From: JAAZMI01 sp050948785 | Lineage (GTDB): Bacteria; Bacillota; Dethiobacteria; DTU022; UBA8154 | Reading direction: 5' to 3' | NCBI GenBank assembly: GCA_050948785.1 | Contig: JBMNEM010000005.1 | Coordinates: forward strand, 186,001-250,000 | DNA: 64,000 bases | Made by a program: the position numbers and the translations under genes | Shown here: positions 50,468 to 60,179 of the stretch, in pieces | How the letters are laid out: every line of letters starts with the position of its first letter | How positions within the stretch are numbered: position 1 is the stretch's first letter | The notes under the pieces: model-generated | Seen by the model: only the letters and a program-made list of their open reading frames with translations | Told to the model about the DNA's origin: nothing | Databases searched by the model: none

Positions 50468-51906
50468 GAGGATGTCCCAATAGCCGTGGAAATTGAAGTG
50501 GCGGTACCCGGCCCAGTTATGGCATAATGGGTTTGGGTAAACAAACCAAACCAGGAGGTTACCGCCAATGCCAGAATACCATAAAAACATAAAACAGTCG
50601 AATGAAAAAAGTGATCAGCAGGGCCTTTTTATTCAGCAGCTCACCATGCTGGATATACAGAAAGCTGTTAAAGGCCGCTTCACAAGTTTTTGTACCGCTG
50701 TTGGGATCCAGGCTTTAATGACCATGATGGAACAGGATGTAGAGGCAGTCGCAGGCCCAAAGGGCAAGCATAACCCGGATCGAACGGCCTGCCGTCATGG
50801 CTACCAAGATACTACTGTTCCCCTGGGTAATCAGCGTTTGGCCATTAAACGCCCTCGCGCCAGGGATATCATCAGGAATCAGGAGCTACCTATCCCGAGC
50901 TATGAAGTATTTGCCGGTGATGAACAGCTGATTGAAGCAGCCCTTGGCCGCATGTTGTATGGGATGTCCGCACGGGACTATACTTACGGAATCGAAGACT
51001 ACAGCGATGTAGCAGAAACATCCGGCACCTCCAAAAGCACGATCAGCAGGCGATTTATCAAAGCCAGTGAAACAGAAGCAAAAAAGCTTTTGAGCCGCCG
51101 GTTTGGAGATGAGCATATCCCTGTTTTGCTTATTGACGGCTTGGTGCTTGGCGATTACACGGCTATTGTAGCCATGGGCATTAATAATGATGGAAGAAAG
51201 CTTCTAATGGGCGTGCGTATCGGCTCTACCGAAAACGCCCAGGTATGCCAGGATCTGCTGGCAGATCTTATTGACCGGGGCCTAAAGTTTCACCATGGAT
51301 TGCTGGCTGTTATAGACGGTTCAAAGGCCCTTCGGAAGGCCTTGAAAACTGTATTTGGGCATCACGTTTTAGTTCAGCGCTGCCAGGTGCATAAGATGCG
51401 CAATGTCCTCGATTACCTGCCAAATTACAAGCGTACCTGGGTAAAACGCAGGTTACAGCAAGCTTGGGGTTCAGAGACCTTTGAAGAAGCAAAGAACAAA
51501 CTGCATGCTCTGGCAAATAGTTTGAAAAAAGACCACCCTGATGCCGCTGCCAGTTTGCGCGAAGGCTTGGAAGAAACCATCACTATTCTAAGGCTGGAGA
51601 TCCCCGGCCTGCTTCAAAAAAGTCTTCGTTCTACCAATGCTATAGAATCAGGATTTAGCATGGTCACCAAAAATGTGAAAAACGTCAAGAACTGGAAGAA
51701 TGGTACCATGGTACAACGCTGGCTCTCCGCAGCGCTACTGGATGCTGAACGTCGCGCTCATCGCATCCAGGGGTACCGTTCCATGAGCGTCCTGGTTGTT
51801 GAGATTAAACGGTTGACTATTGATTTGGAAATGGGTGATGCCGAAAAGGTTAGTAATATTGCGTAATACTACGTCACTCAAATTCAACGGCATTAGGGAC
51901 AAGCTC
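50468..51906 (+). mobile_element. IS256-family insertion sequence, copy 2
   Basis: 1439 bp, inverted relative to copy 1, with the same 19-bp terminal repeats and a perfect 8-bp target duplication TATTCGTT (50460-50467 and 51907-51914). It landed between the KilA-N pseudogene and the DUF2971 gene. The clean duplication shows a simple transposition event and rules out an inversion through the two copies. Confidence 0.92.
50568..51866 (+). CDS. IS256 family transposase
   Basis: 432 residues, about eight substitutions from copy 1 (IIRNQE for VIRDRE, SYEVFAGDEQ for SYEAFANDEQ, AWGSE for AWSSE). The catalytic DDE residues are intact. A GGAGG site precedes the ATG. Confidence 0.93.
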   Translation: MPEYHKNIKQSNEKSDQQGLFIQQLTMLDIQKAVKGRFTSFCTAVGIQALMTMMEQDVEAVAGPKGKHNPDRTACRHGYQDTTVPLGNQRLAIKRPRARDIIRNQELPIPSYEVFAGDEQLIEAALGRMLYGMSARDYTYGIEDYSDVAETSGTSKSTISRRFIKASETEAKKLLSRRFGDEHIPVLLIDGLVLGDYTAIVAMGINNDGRKLLMGVRIGSTENAQVCQDLLADLIDRGLKFHHGLLAVIDGSKALRKALKTVFGHHVLVQRCQVHKMRNVLDYLPNYKRTWVKRRLQQAWGSETFEEAKNKLHALANSLKKDHPDAAASLREGLEETITILRLEIPGLLQKSLRSTNAIESGFSMVTKNVKNVKNWKNGTMVQRWLSAALLDAERRAHRIQGYRSMSVLVVEIKRLTIDLEMGDAEKVSNIA

Positions 51907-52305
51907 TATTCGTTTGTTTTCACTTTTAAGCCCTGCGGCCTAAGATCTTCTGCAAATAGTTCCATTTCGGTAATTGCAATAGCATTTAGCTTAGCCAATC
52001 TTTGCGCCTGTTCCATCCCTTCATTGATAAATACTGCGTTTATGTTTTCAATAGCTGTTAAGGCAATCTTGATTCTTAAACCCCTCGAATTCAATGGGAT
52101 TAAAACTAGGATTATTTAATTTTTCCCATATACCAAGAAATTCTATGGTATTTCTATTTCTTAACCAATTTTGAATAATGTGGTCTGTTCTTTTCTCATC
52201 CTAATATTTAGCTATATCTGTAATCGAAATATAGTCTTCACTATTTATTGTGTTGATGACAACTGCTCTGCCTTGAATATCTACTCTTCTGTTTTTAGTT
52301 TTCAT
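51907..52305 (-). pseudogene. KilA-N domain gene, decayed
   Basis: From ATG 52305 (GAGAGGTGG upstream) the frame reads MKTKNRRVDIQGRAVVIN, SEDYISITDIAKY, then an in-frame TAG, then RTDHIIQNWLRNRNTIEFLG and FEGFKNQ, the KilA-N DNA-binding domain of phage antirepressor-like proteins. A different frame then gives the C-terminal block ALTAIENINAVFINEGMEQA with AITEMELF, so the centre of about 120 residues is deleted. The native stop overlaps the TATTCGTT duplicated by IS256 copy 2. Confidence 0.75.
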
Positions 52306-52565
52306 AGTTGCCACCTCTCATTATTTTGCTATTAAAAATATCAACTACATATTGCATAGAAAATTTATTTTTCACTACTTTTATGCTACATATTGTGGTC
52401 GGTACCCATAGACCATACTCACGGCTCCATGATACTGAAGTAATCTAATGGGAATAGTGTACATTTGAAAATAGCAATAAAAAAAGCCCACCACAACGTG
52501 ATGGACTGACTTCCTTCCTATTATATTAGGTCTTATCTTATCGCCTATTAAAGCATGATCTTCTT

Positions 52566-52770
52566 AGCGAGATAATATTTGTTTTAATTTCTCCTCGCCT
52601 CGCCTCTCCTTTTCAGGCGATACCAAGCTTCTATTTATTTTAAAACTTTCCTTAGGAGTGGAAATAATTCTCTCGAATGACTCCACGGCCTTCTTGGTAT
52701 TCAATATAAAATTCTTATTAAAAGATGATATGGCCAATTTAAACTCTCTTTCTCCTTTTCGATTGAGCTA
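52566..52770 (-). pseudogene. unrecognised 3' gene fragment
   Basis: A minus-strand frame without start reads FKLAISSFNKNFILNTKKAV then ESFERIISTPKESF and ends EEKLKQILSR. It resembles a real protein C-terminus but no family is recognised. The surrounding gap (52306-52941) shows no other protein gene. Confidence 0.3.
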
Positions 52771-52809
52771 AAACGGTTCCCTTGCTTGGAAAAATCATAA
52801 GCCTATCTG

Positions 52810-52935
52810 CTGAAATCCTTTTCAATATGTGTTATAGTAGAAACAGCAAAAGCGAAGTATGATCCTTTACCGATGGTTTAGGATGAGCAAAGGCTTCCGC
52901 CACTGGGCCAGATAACCAGTGGTAGTTTTGTTTGC
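52810..52935 (+). ncRNA. candidate structured small RNA with promoter and terminator
   Basis: A sigma-A-like promoter (CTGAAA 52810-52815, 17 bases, TATAGT 52833-52838) precedes about 90 bases containing ATCCT...AGGAT (about 52861-52885) and a strong stem CCACTGG/CCAGTGG (52902-52924) followed by TAGTTTTGTTTG. No ORF of note is inside. It faces the minus-strand zinc-finger gene and could be antisense or independent. I do not recognise the family. Confidence 0.4.
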
Positions 52936-52941
52936 ATTTTG

Positions 52942-53172
52942 TTAGTTAGCTTTTTTATATGCATCTTTCATTGCTTGACTATTCTTCCTAATCATATCTT
53001 CAGTTTCAAGATATTCATCAGACAAACTGCAGTATTCATAAATTGCCTCGAAGGATACTTCTTCCCCGTTATATTCTTCAACATCCGTAACAATAACTGT
53101 TTGCACTTCGTGTTCTTCCATACAGATGAGGCAGAACTTTTTTTCACTTTTTATTAGTTTTATTTTCCTCAC
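52942..53172 (-). CDS. MqsA/YgiT-type zinc-finger protein, probably truncated
   Basis: The 76 residues match only the N-terminal zinc finger of antitoxin-like regulators: FCLICMEEHEVQTV, then YEYCSLSDEYLE and KDAYKKAN. Usual relatives continue into an XRE helix-turn-helix (and sometimes a Panacea domain) after the KDAYRK block; here a stop comes at once. The GTG start has a weak G-rich site. It lies 39 bases after the restriction gene, at the edge of the degraded region. Confidence 0.5.
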   Translation of the reverse strand: MRKIKLIKSEKKFCLICMEEHEVQTVIVTDVEEYNGEEVSFEAIYEYCSLSDEYLETEDMIRKNSQAMKDAYKKAN

Positions 53173-53211
53173 CCCAAGCTATTTTAATCTTCTCTCCGTT
53201 TCCCTTTTCCT

Positions 53212-53952
53212 TTATCCAAGCCTGGCAGCTGTTGCAGCTATATGGCCTGCAAGGGAAGATACAAACGACCTAATATTAGTCATATCAGATATCTGAGAAT
53301 AACTGCCGTTGTCTACAGCTTCCCTTGGGGAAGCGATAACTGATGCTGTAGTATATAGCTGTTCTCTTACTAATTTTTGGCATAATATATCATAACGTTT
53401 TAGGTATGATGTATTTTCAAATTCTTTAAACACTGGAAAATGAGGAGAGGTACATTGTACTTCAGATCTTGACCCAGGAGCGTCCTCTACCAGGATCAAC
53501 CATCCTGCAAAAGGTCTGGGTTGCTCTCCAAAAGCTCCTTCACGATAAGCAGTCCAAAAATCATGAGCGGTGCCTATTGCCTCTTCTGTTCGGTTATTAA
53601 AGTTGTTCCCAAAAGAAGGCCCAACTTGGCTTTTCAACTCTATAGCTGCAACTAATTCCCCTTTATGCATAACAATAAGATCCCATAATTTCGTTGGCCT
53701 GAAAAAGCCTGGAAGAGCCAATACAGCTCTACTCTGATGAATCTCAGCTTGGATTAACCCGTTTGCGCGAATAATATCCAGTATTAAAGCTATAAAACCA
53801 TCCATGTTCTTTCCTGCAGTCACACCAGCCCTTTCTCCTTGGTCAACATTTCCGGATTCTATTTGCTTTTGTCTAGCTGCATCCCTGTTTCCCCAAAAGG
53901 CTTTCACAGCCTCTCTTACTTTAACATCATAGTTCACTAAGTCTAGCGTCAT
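53212..53952 (-). CDS. type II restriction endonuclease, PaeR7I/XhoI family
   Basis: The 246 residues match PaeR7I-type enzymes, which cut CTCGAG: YDVKVREAVKAFWGNRDAAR near 8, GERAGVTAGKNMDGFIALIL near 39, WDLIVMHKGELVAAIELKSQ near 90 (the PD-ExK-like core) and GWLILVEDAP near 148. The ATG overlaps the methylase stop (TAATG). Expression is thus coupled to the upstream methylase. Confidence 0.85.
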   Translation of the reverse strand: MTLDLVNYDVKVREAVKAFWGNRDAARQKQIESGNVDQGERAGVTAGKNMDGFIALILDIIRANGLIQAEIHQSRAVLALPGFFRPTKLWDLIVMHKGELVAAIELKSQVGPSFGNNFNNRTEEAIGTAHDFWTAYREGAFGEQPRPFAGWLILVEDAPGSRSEVQCTSPHFPVFKEFENTSYLKRYDILCQKLVREQLYTTASVIASPREAVDNGSYSQISDMTNIRSFVSSLAGHIAATAARLG

Positions 53953-55706
53953 TACTCCCCATTACCTCCTAACGCCGATCGTTCTTCTTGATTTAATTCA
54001 TATAATTTAAAGACGGCTTTATTACATTTTTCGATATCCCGTTTTTTGGCTGCATCAATAAGTTCTTGCCTAAGCTCAGGTGATACGTCCTCCCATTTGG
54101 GAATCCTTATCCTGCGCAAATACTGTGCTTGAAAACGGAGGTATCCCCCACGGATTTTAGTTGAGTAAGTGCCAATAAAAAGTTTCGCAATACTCGACAA
54201 AAGTACCGCCTGTAAGGCCCTAAGATTCCATTCTTCTGATGTAACATAATATAAATTATGATGCGGGTAATACGTCCCCGATTCATACACAATGTGGGCC
54301 TCGCCTTTAATATCTGGGATTAATAGTTTTTCTTTAGTAGTCAAGTCAGGCCAAACACGATCTATCGTTCTGAACCAATTATCCGGAGCCTTTTTAGCAA
54401 CATGCCTATTTTTGATTAGTTCTTCATGTAAATATAGAAATCTTGAAAGCTTTGGGTAATCCTTTAAATTGACAAGGCCACCATCATCATTAAATGTATT
54501 AATTACACACTGCCCGAGCCAATTGATCTCCCCGGTCTGTATATCTTTTGTTGTCACTAAAGGTATTTTTCTATCTTCTTCAATATCTAGCTCAGCAAAA
54601 TCCTGAATATAGATTTTGTCCGCTCCTGTAGCAACACCAATTCCGACTTTACAACCCACCTCTTCAAGGGTAGGATAGTTATTTTCAATTTTCCTTAGTA
54701 GATTCACTTGATCGGTTGACTCAAGCAGCCATGGTTCATTGGCATTAACTATACCGGCTACTTCTCTTACTTTTGTAGTGTCCGATATTTTTTGACTTAG
54801 TATTTCTTTAGATAGAGATTTTAAAATATTTTTATCAACCTTTGGCCTATGGCTAACTCTTGTGGCCCCCTGCTTCTCCCTGCTAATTATTGTTATTGCT
54901 GGGTAAGCTGAAACTTCCATATGAAAAGCATCTGTATCAACCATATCAATATAGGCTTTTAAATTAAACCTATTGGCCACAAATTTTCTCAATGGTCCAC
55001 CATACCGGTTCTTCATCCACCGGTCAGAACATATAAAACCTAGAGTCCCTTTAGGATTTAGTAGATTTAGTGATCTTTCTATAAACGGAATATATACATC
55101 CGCTCTATCATACATAGTCTTATATCTTAACCTGTATTCTTTCAATAAAGGTTCAGGGATAGCTTCCTGTCTTAAATATGGGGGGTTCCCAACTACATAA
55201 TCATAATTTTCTCGCAGGCCAATTAATAAAAAATCACCTTGCTTTAACCAGGCATTTGCAAGTTTAACGGCTACTTCTTTGGCCACCCCGGCCCTCTTTA
55301 TTTTTTCAATTACAGCTTTTTTGGTATTTTCATAAGTTTCATAGTGTAACTCAATAGCACGAATTGAATTGGAAAGCTCTGCGAAAATCAAGCCACGATT
55401 CCCTGAATGTTTTATCCATGATTTAAGTAATCTATCAATGATTAATAGTAAAAAATCCCCATTGCCAAATGAAGGTTCTAAAATCTTTTTATTATATAAT
55501 TTCTCTTCCGCATCATAACCCACTAAATCCAGTATGAATTCAACTACTTCTGCACGGGTAAATACCGCCCCTCTATCCTCATCATTATTTGAGGCAGCAA
55601 GGGTATCTATTGCCGCTAATACGGGGCTATTCATTTGATAAGTAGAAACTCCAAGTACATCAAATAAAGATATTTGCTCTGGGCTTGCCATATTAGTTCC
55701 TCCCAT
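53952..55706 (-). CDS. type II N6-adenine DNA methyltransferase, PaeR7I/XhoI family
   Basis: The 584 residues include the SAM motif ILEPSFGNGDFLLLIIDRLL near 70 and the catalytic VVGNPPYLRQEAIP near 173, with a C-terminal specificity region ending RGGYLRFQAQYLRRIRIPKW. The VFTRAEVVEFILDLVGY start is typical of this gamma-class group, which methylates the adenine in CTCGAG. The order is controller, methylase, nuclease. The window itself contains CTCGAG sites (for example near 32850 and 37188), so protection is needed. Confidence 0.88.
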   Translation of the reverse strand: MGGTNMASPEQISLFDVLGVSTYQMNSPVLAAIDTLAASNNDEDRGAVFTRAEVVEFILDLVGYDAEEKLYNKKILEPSFGNGDFLLLIIDRLLKSWIKHSGNRGLIFAELSNSIRAIELHYETYENTKKAVIEKIKRAGVAKEVAVKLANAWLKQGDFLLIGLRENYDYVVGNPPYLRQEAIPEPLLKEYRLRYKTMYDRADVYIPFIERSLNLLNPKGTLGFICSDRWMKNRYGGPLRKFVANRFNLKAYIDMVDTDAFHMEVSAYPAITIISREKQGATRVSHRPKVDKNILKSLSKEILSQKISDTTKVREVAGIVNANEPWLLESTDQVNLLRKIENNYPTLEEVGCKVGIGVATGADKIYIQDFAELDIEEDRKIPLVTTKDIQTGEINWLGQCVINTFNDDGGLVNLKDYPKLSRFLYLHEELIKNRHVAKKAPDNWFRTIDRVWPDLTTKEKLLIPDIKGEAHIVYESGTYYPHHNLYYVTSEEWNLRALQAVLLSSIAKLFIGTYSTKIRGGYLRFQAQYLRRIRIPKWEDVSPELRQELIDAAKKRDIEKCNKAVFKLYELNQEERSALGGNGE

Positions 55707-55720
55707 ATTAATAAGAAGGT

Positions 55721-55936
55721 TTAATCACTTTTTTCTTCCTTAATATAATCCACAATATCTCCAATATTGCAATCAAGGGTATCACATATTTTTACTAAAA
55801 CTTCCATGCTTACAAACTGATCTTTTCCTAGCTTTGATAGTGTTGTTGTGCCTATTCCGGCAGCATCCTTTAAATCAGTCCTATTCATCCTTTTATCAAT
55901 TAGAATCTTCCATAATTTATTATAGCTAACAGGCAC
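55721..55936 (-). CDS. XRE-family controller protein of the restriction-modification system
   Basis: The 71-residue protein is a bare helix-turn-helix (RMNRTDLKDAAGIGTTTLSK) followed by DQFVSMEVLVKICDTLDCN, the small Cro/CI-like fold of restriction-modification C proteins. It lies 14 bases upstream of the methylase on the same strand and below an inverted-repeat operator at 55987-56047. C proteins delay nuclease expression until methylation is complete. Confidence 0.8.
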   Translation of the reverse strand: MPVSYNKLWKILIDKRMNRTDLKDAAGIGTTTLSKLGKDQFVSMEVLVKICDTLDCNIGDIVDYIKEEKSD

Positions 55937-55986
55937 ATTATTCCACCTCGCTTATACTCCCTAGTTTATCATGGGCTAATAAGATA

Positions 55987-56047
55987 TAACAATAAAAAAA
56001 TATCACTTTTAAAATCTTTTGTTTGCAAAGTGAGATATTTATTGTTA
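55987..56047 (-). promoter_or_regulatory. inverted-repeat operator upstream of the controller gene
   Basis: TAACAATAAA...ATATCACTTT (55987-56009) and AAAGTGAGATATTTATTGTTA in two blocks (56027-56047) are near-perfect complements (about 19 of 21) around a 17-base spacer, starting 50 bases before the controller start. It probably binds the XRE protein. Confidence 0.55.
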
Positions 56048-56216
56048 TCCTTGAAAACCGATCCAAAATAAGTTTGTGAAAAACACCCTATAATAAAGCG
56101 AATTATACTTGTCTAAGAAAATCACTCTCCAATGTAAAATAAGATTATATACGGATGATATACTCGCTTGCTTCAATGTAAATCCTATGATATTATGTGT
56201 TCAGAAAAGATCGACT

Positions 56217-56319
56217 AAAGGCTGCGGGTTTATTTTTAACCTTCAGCCTTTCTTCACTATAAATAAAGAATAAACCCACCAAGTGGCCTGATAACTCCTA
56301 TCCGCCAACTCAGTGGGTT
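56217..56319 (-). terminator. paired hairpins at the recombinase-RM junction
   Basis: AAAGGCTG/CAGCCTTT (56217-56251) and AACCCAC/GTGGGTT (56273-56319, with an inner GCCACTTGG segment) lie 20 bases after the recombinase stop. On the minus strand the second is followed by TTATTCTTTATTT. They may be a terminator pair or a structured RNA; the inner ATAACTCC/GGCCA pattern loosely resembles 52895-52925. No gene lies in 56048-56216. Confidence 0.45.
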
Positions 56320-56338
56320 AGTATACTGCTCTTTAAAT

Positions 56339-58358
56339 TTATTGAACCCAAGAATACCACCAATGGTTAGAGGCCTTTCCTCGCTCTAGTTTTAGCTTAC
56401 CGGCTGCATATAGAGGTTTTAAAATCCTCTTATCAAATGACATCCTACTAGTAATTCCTAAATGGGTTCGTATTTCCTTGGGGGTTTTCCCTTCCTTGCA
56501 AAATTCCTTCATTTCCATTACTTCACTGGAATTGATAAGTTCTTCAAACTGAATTTTCTCTATTTCCTTTTCTAAAAGCTCCTTGTATTCTTCGTAGGTT
56601 AAATCAACCCCAAACTCAACACCCTCGGCAAACTTGTATTTTATGCGGCCATCACCGTCAATTGTTCCGCTAATAACTTGTTCCCTAAACACATCTTCCG
56701 GAAAATAATCCGCACCTGCCGGATCCATATAGCTGCTCTTTCTCGCATTATTTGTTGTCATATAAATACTGTCTCCCGTTTTAATCCGAGGGCGCATATG
56801 GTGAAATTCCCTAAAAGATAAAGGCTTCATTTTTTCACAGTATTTGAGTAGTTTTTCCAGGCGTTTACGATCTCTTTTTAGCTTTTCCATCCTATCCCAA
56901 TAAACCTGCAGCTTTTGCCGGAGTGAAATAATATCACTTATGATTTGATTGATTAGGTTTGTATCTTGCCCATCTATCTGAACCTGCGTATCCACTGCTC
57001 TGTAAAGCTCTTGGTTAAGCTTTTCCATTTGCTCTTCCAAAAGCCTCATATGTTCTGTTTCTTCTGTTTTAAGATCCAACGATTCAAGATAGCTCTCCAT
57101 CAAATTTCTAAACTCACGACTTTTTTTTATTGCCCCCAGGACAAGATGGAAATTATAGTCAAGGTATTCCTCTAGCATCGTTACTTTTGTATTACACGCA
57201 GAGCCCACTGTTTTAAATGCTTTTCTGCATCTCCATCCGCTTCCCTCTTTTGAATCATAGCTTCTGCTCCTATATCTGGAGATTAAGCCGCCACATTCAC
57301 CACAATAAAACTTTTGATAATATGATGCTCTCCCTGCAGTTCCATCCTTCCTAGCTTCCCAAGTAATTTCTCTTTTGTTTTGGTTTAAAATTTCCTGCAC
57401 TTTGTAATAAAGCTCTGTTTCCACTATAGGCGCATGATGCTCCTCTATATAATATTGAGGGACCTGGCCACGATTAACCCTGGGCTTGCTTCCTACTGGT
57501 GTCAGGAGTGTAGGTTTTTTGGAAAAGGTAATCGCCCATATACTTTTCGCTGGCTAAAAGCTGCCTAATCGTACAGTAATTCCAATATTCATACCCTTTG
57601 GGGCTTGGGATTTTCTTTTTATTTAAGTGCTTAATAATTTCACTAATGCTTTTTCCAGAGGCAAAAAGCCGGTACATCAAACGAACAACTTTCGCTTCTT
57701 CCTCTACAATACACCATTGTCTATCGCTAATAGTGTATCCGTATATGTCTGTGCAATAAGTGATTTGGCCACGCTTCGCATAACTCTGGATCCCCCAAGT
57801 AATGCTATTTGATAAGGATACAATTTCCTCCTGAGCTAATACTGACAAAAGAGATATTAGCAAGGAGTTCTGAACTTCATTCGTTAAAATTTTCTCCTTT
57901 TGAAAGTAGCAAATAACTGGTGGCTCTAGCTCATTCAATGTTTTAATCGTTTCTAAAACATCCACTACATTCCGGCTAAATCTTGATATGGATTTTGTGA
58001 TAATCATGTCAATTTTCCCGATTTTTGCGTCCTGGATCATTCGGTTAAAATCAACCCTCAACTCCGTATTAGTTCCCGACAGGCCCTGATCGGCATAGAT
58101 ACCGGCTAGCTCCCAGGAAGGATTAGAAAGAATAGTGTAACTGTAATACGCCAATTGGGTTTGAAAAGAAAGTTCTTGTTCCTCCTGTAATGTGGAAACA
58201 CGGCAATAAGCAGCTACTTTTAATTTTTTTTCTTTTTCTTCCTTTAGACTGGCCATTTGGGCTTTTAGTATATTGTTTTTAAGGTTCTTTAAATCCTTTA
58301 TGCTTAAACCATTTTCAAGCTTAACTACATCCCTCACCGGCCTAATCGCTACTTCCAA
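56339..58358 (-). pseudogene. large serine recombinase 1, frameshifted
   Basis: The 5' part (58358-57474; TTG start, AAGGAGG 7 bases upstream) has the resolvase domain: VAAYCRVSTLQEEQELSFQT with the catalytic Ser, then DQGLSGTN, ITKSISRFSRN. It ends DTSRKQAQG. The other frame resumes as KPRVNRGQVPQYYIEEHHAP, then the recombinase zinc ribbon (FYCGECGGLI ... CRKAF ... C) and a long coiled coil to 56339. A single shift near 57480-57520 splits one gene of about 670 codons. If not a sequencing error, the enzyme is inactive. Confidence 0.82.
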
Positions 58359-58501
58359 ACCAACCCCTCCTTCCATGGGAATTCAAATAAAAAAACTCCT
58401 CCCCTTTCAAAAAGATCATGCCTGTCCGTATGTTCCCTCGGGGTGAAACATATTTCAAGCACAATCTTCTTCTGTAGAAGGAGTATAAAAGAAATGGTTC
58501 T

Positions 58502-60179
58502 TTATTCAGCTGTTAATTCTGTTGTTGCTGGTCGCTTACCTCTGCGTCTGCCATAGGCAGTTCTTACAACGCCGCATTTAAAAGTGAACTCTATTTCATA
58601 GTTTTCGTGGAGTATCCCCTGCGCCACAATGTCTCTAAAAATGCTAACACTAACGGGGCCATCCAGGTATTCCAGCAGCTTATCTAGCTGCTTTTTTAAG
58701 TAAGCATTTTCCTCCTGTTCCCCCAATAGTTTTTCGTATTCCTCCTGATATATCTGGGCTTCATAAATAAGATTTTTTATAGTTGCATCGTAAATAGGAT
58801 CATTAGTCGCATTACCCCTCAAAGACATGTCACTAATCTGGCCACTGATTCTATCAATAATTCCTTCCAGTTCTTGAAGCCGCCTCTTTTCTTCTTCTGT
58901 TAGGCTAACCTCTTTAACTGCTTGTTCCCCTTCGATTCGAATCTGCTCCTTCTCTTTTTTCATTTCATTTAACATTTCTAAAAAAGCCTCTTCCAAGACA
59001 TCTTCCCAGATATACTTAGCGTTACATTTGAAATCTTCTTTTAATTTATGAGAAGCTACCCGGCAGTGCCAAGTTGTAAATAGATATTTTTCTCCGTTTT
59101 TCTGCGAGGTCATTCGCCTCCGGATCATAGGTCTTCCACATAATCCACAGAATAAGATATTGGAAAAAGGTGCCTTGCCACTATAAGCACTTCGGTATTT
59201 TCCGTCAGGATCGTGATGCATTTTATTTCTCCGATCCAGTTCCATTTGTACTTCATTCCACTCATCTTCCGGAATAATCGGCGGGTGATGATTCCGGATG
59301 AAGTATTGAGGTTTATGGTTTTTATTTCTCACCCTTTTATGGGTAAGAGGGATCAAGGGTGACCGTCTTTTGGCAAAGGGCATGCCCGGCAAACTTTTCA
59401 TTTCTTAATATCTTTAAAACAGAATCGCTAGTCCATTTAATATTACCTCTGGCGGTTTTAACTTTATCCCTGGTCAATCCTTTAGCAATTAGCCCGGTCC
59501 CTTTCCCGTCAAGTAGCTCCCGATAAATCCGCCTTACTATCTTTGCCTCCTCTTCATTAATAATCAGGTTTCCTTCTTCATCCTCGTCATATCCTAGAAA
59601 ATACGTTGTGGGGATATGGGGAATTCCTTGAGAAAATCTTTTTGTTACGCCCCAGCTAACGTTGGCACTAATGGTTTTGCTCTCCTCCTCGCTAATACTG
59701 GCAATTATTGCCAAAAGCAAATCAGACCTGCTATCCAAGCTATCCAGATTTTCCCTGTCGAAATATACCCCGATCGGCTTTTCCAGGTTTTTTAACATTC
59801 GAACGTACGTTAGACAATCGAGGGTATTTCTTGCAAATCGACTAATGGATTTTGTAATGATATAGTCAAATTTTCCTGCTTTGGCATCCTCAATCATTTC
59901 GTTAAATCCTGTTCGATATTTAGTATTAGTGCCGGTAACCCCCTCATCACTGTAAACCTTATAAAACTCCCAATCCGGATTCTTGTCGATATATTCTTTA
60001 AAATAGGAAACCTGCAGATTATAGCTTGATTGCTGTTCTTCTTCAAGGGTTGATACCCTAGCGTATGCAGCCACTTTTTTCTTCGGACGATTTTCTTCTT
60101 CGCCATACTCAGCATGATTTGTAACAACCGGAATAACTCTTACTTTTGGATTTACTACCGGGTTGTTTCTGTTTTGCAT
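58502..60179 (-). pseudogene. large serine recombinase 2, frameshifted
   Basis: The 5' part (from ATG 60179, AGGGAG upstream) has VAAYARVSTLEEEQQSSYNL, SDEGVTGTN, ITKSISRFARN and ends QKTVTLDPSYP. An extra T near 59350 shifts the frame: DPLTHKRVRNKNHKPQYFIR is read in the next frame, followed by a zinc ribbon (FCGLCGRPMIRRRMT) and a coiled coil to 58502. Its start lies inside the end of recombinase 3. Confidence 0.82.

Noticed and set aside
44285..51906. Composite transposon bounded by two IS256 copies
   Set aside because: The outer flanks of the pair do not share a target duplication, and copy 2 has its own; the copies inserted independently.
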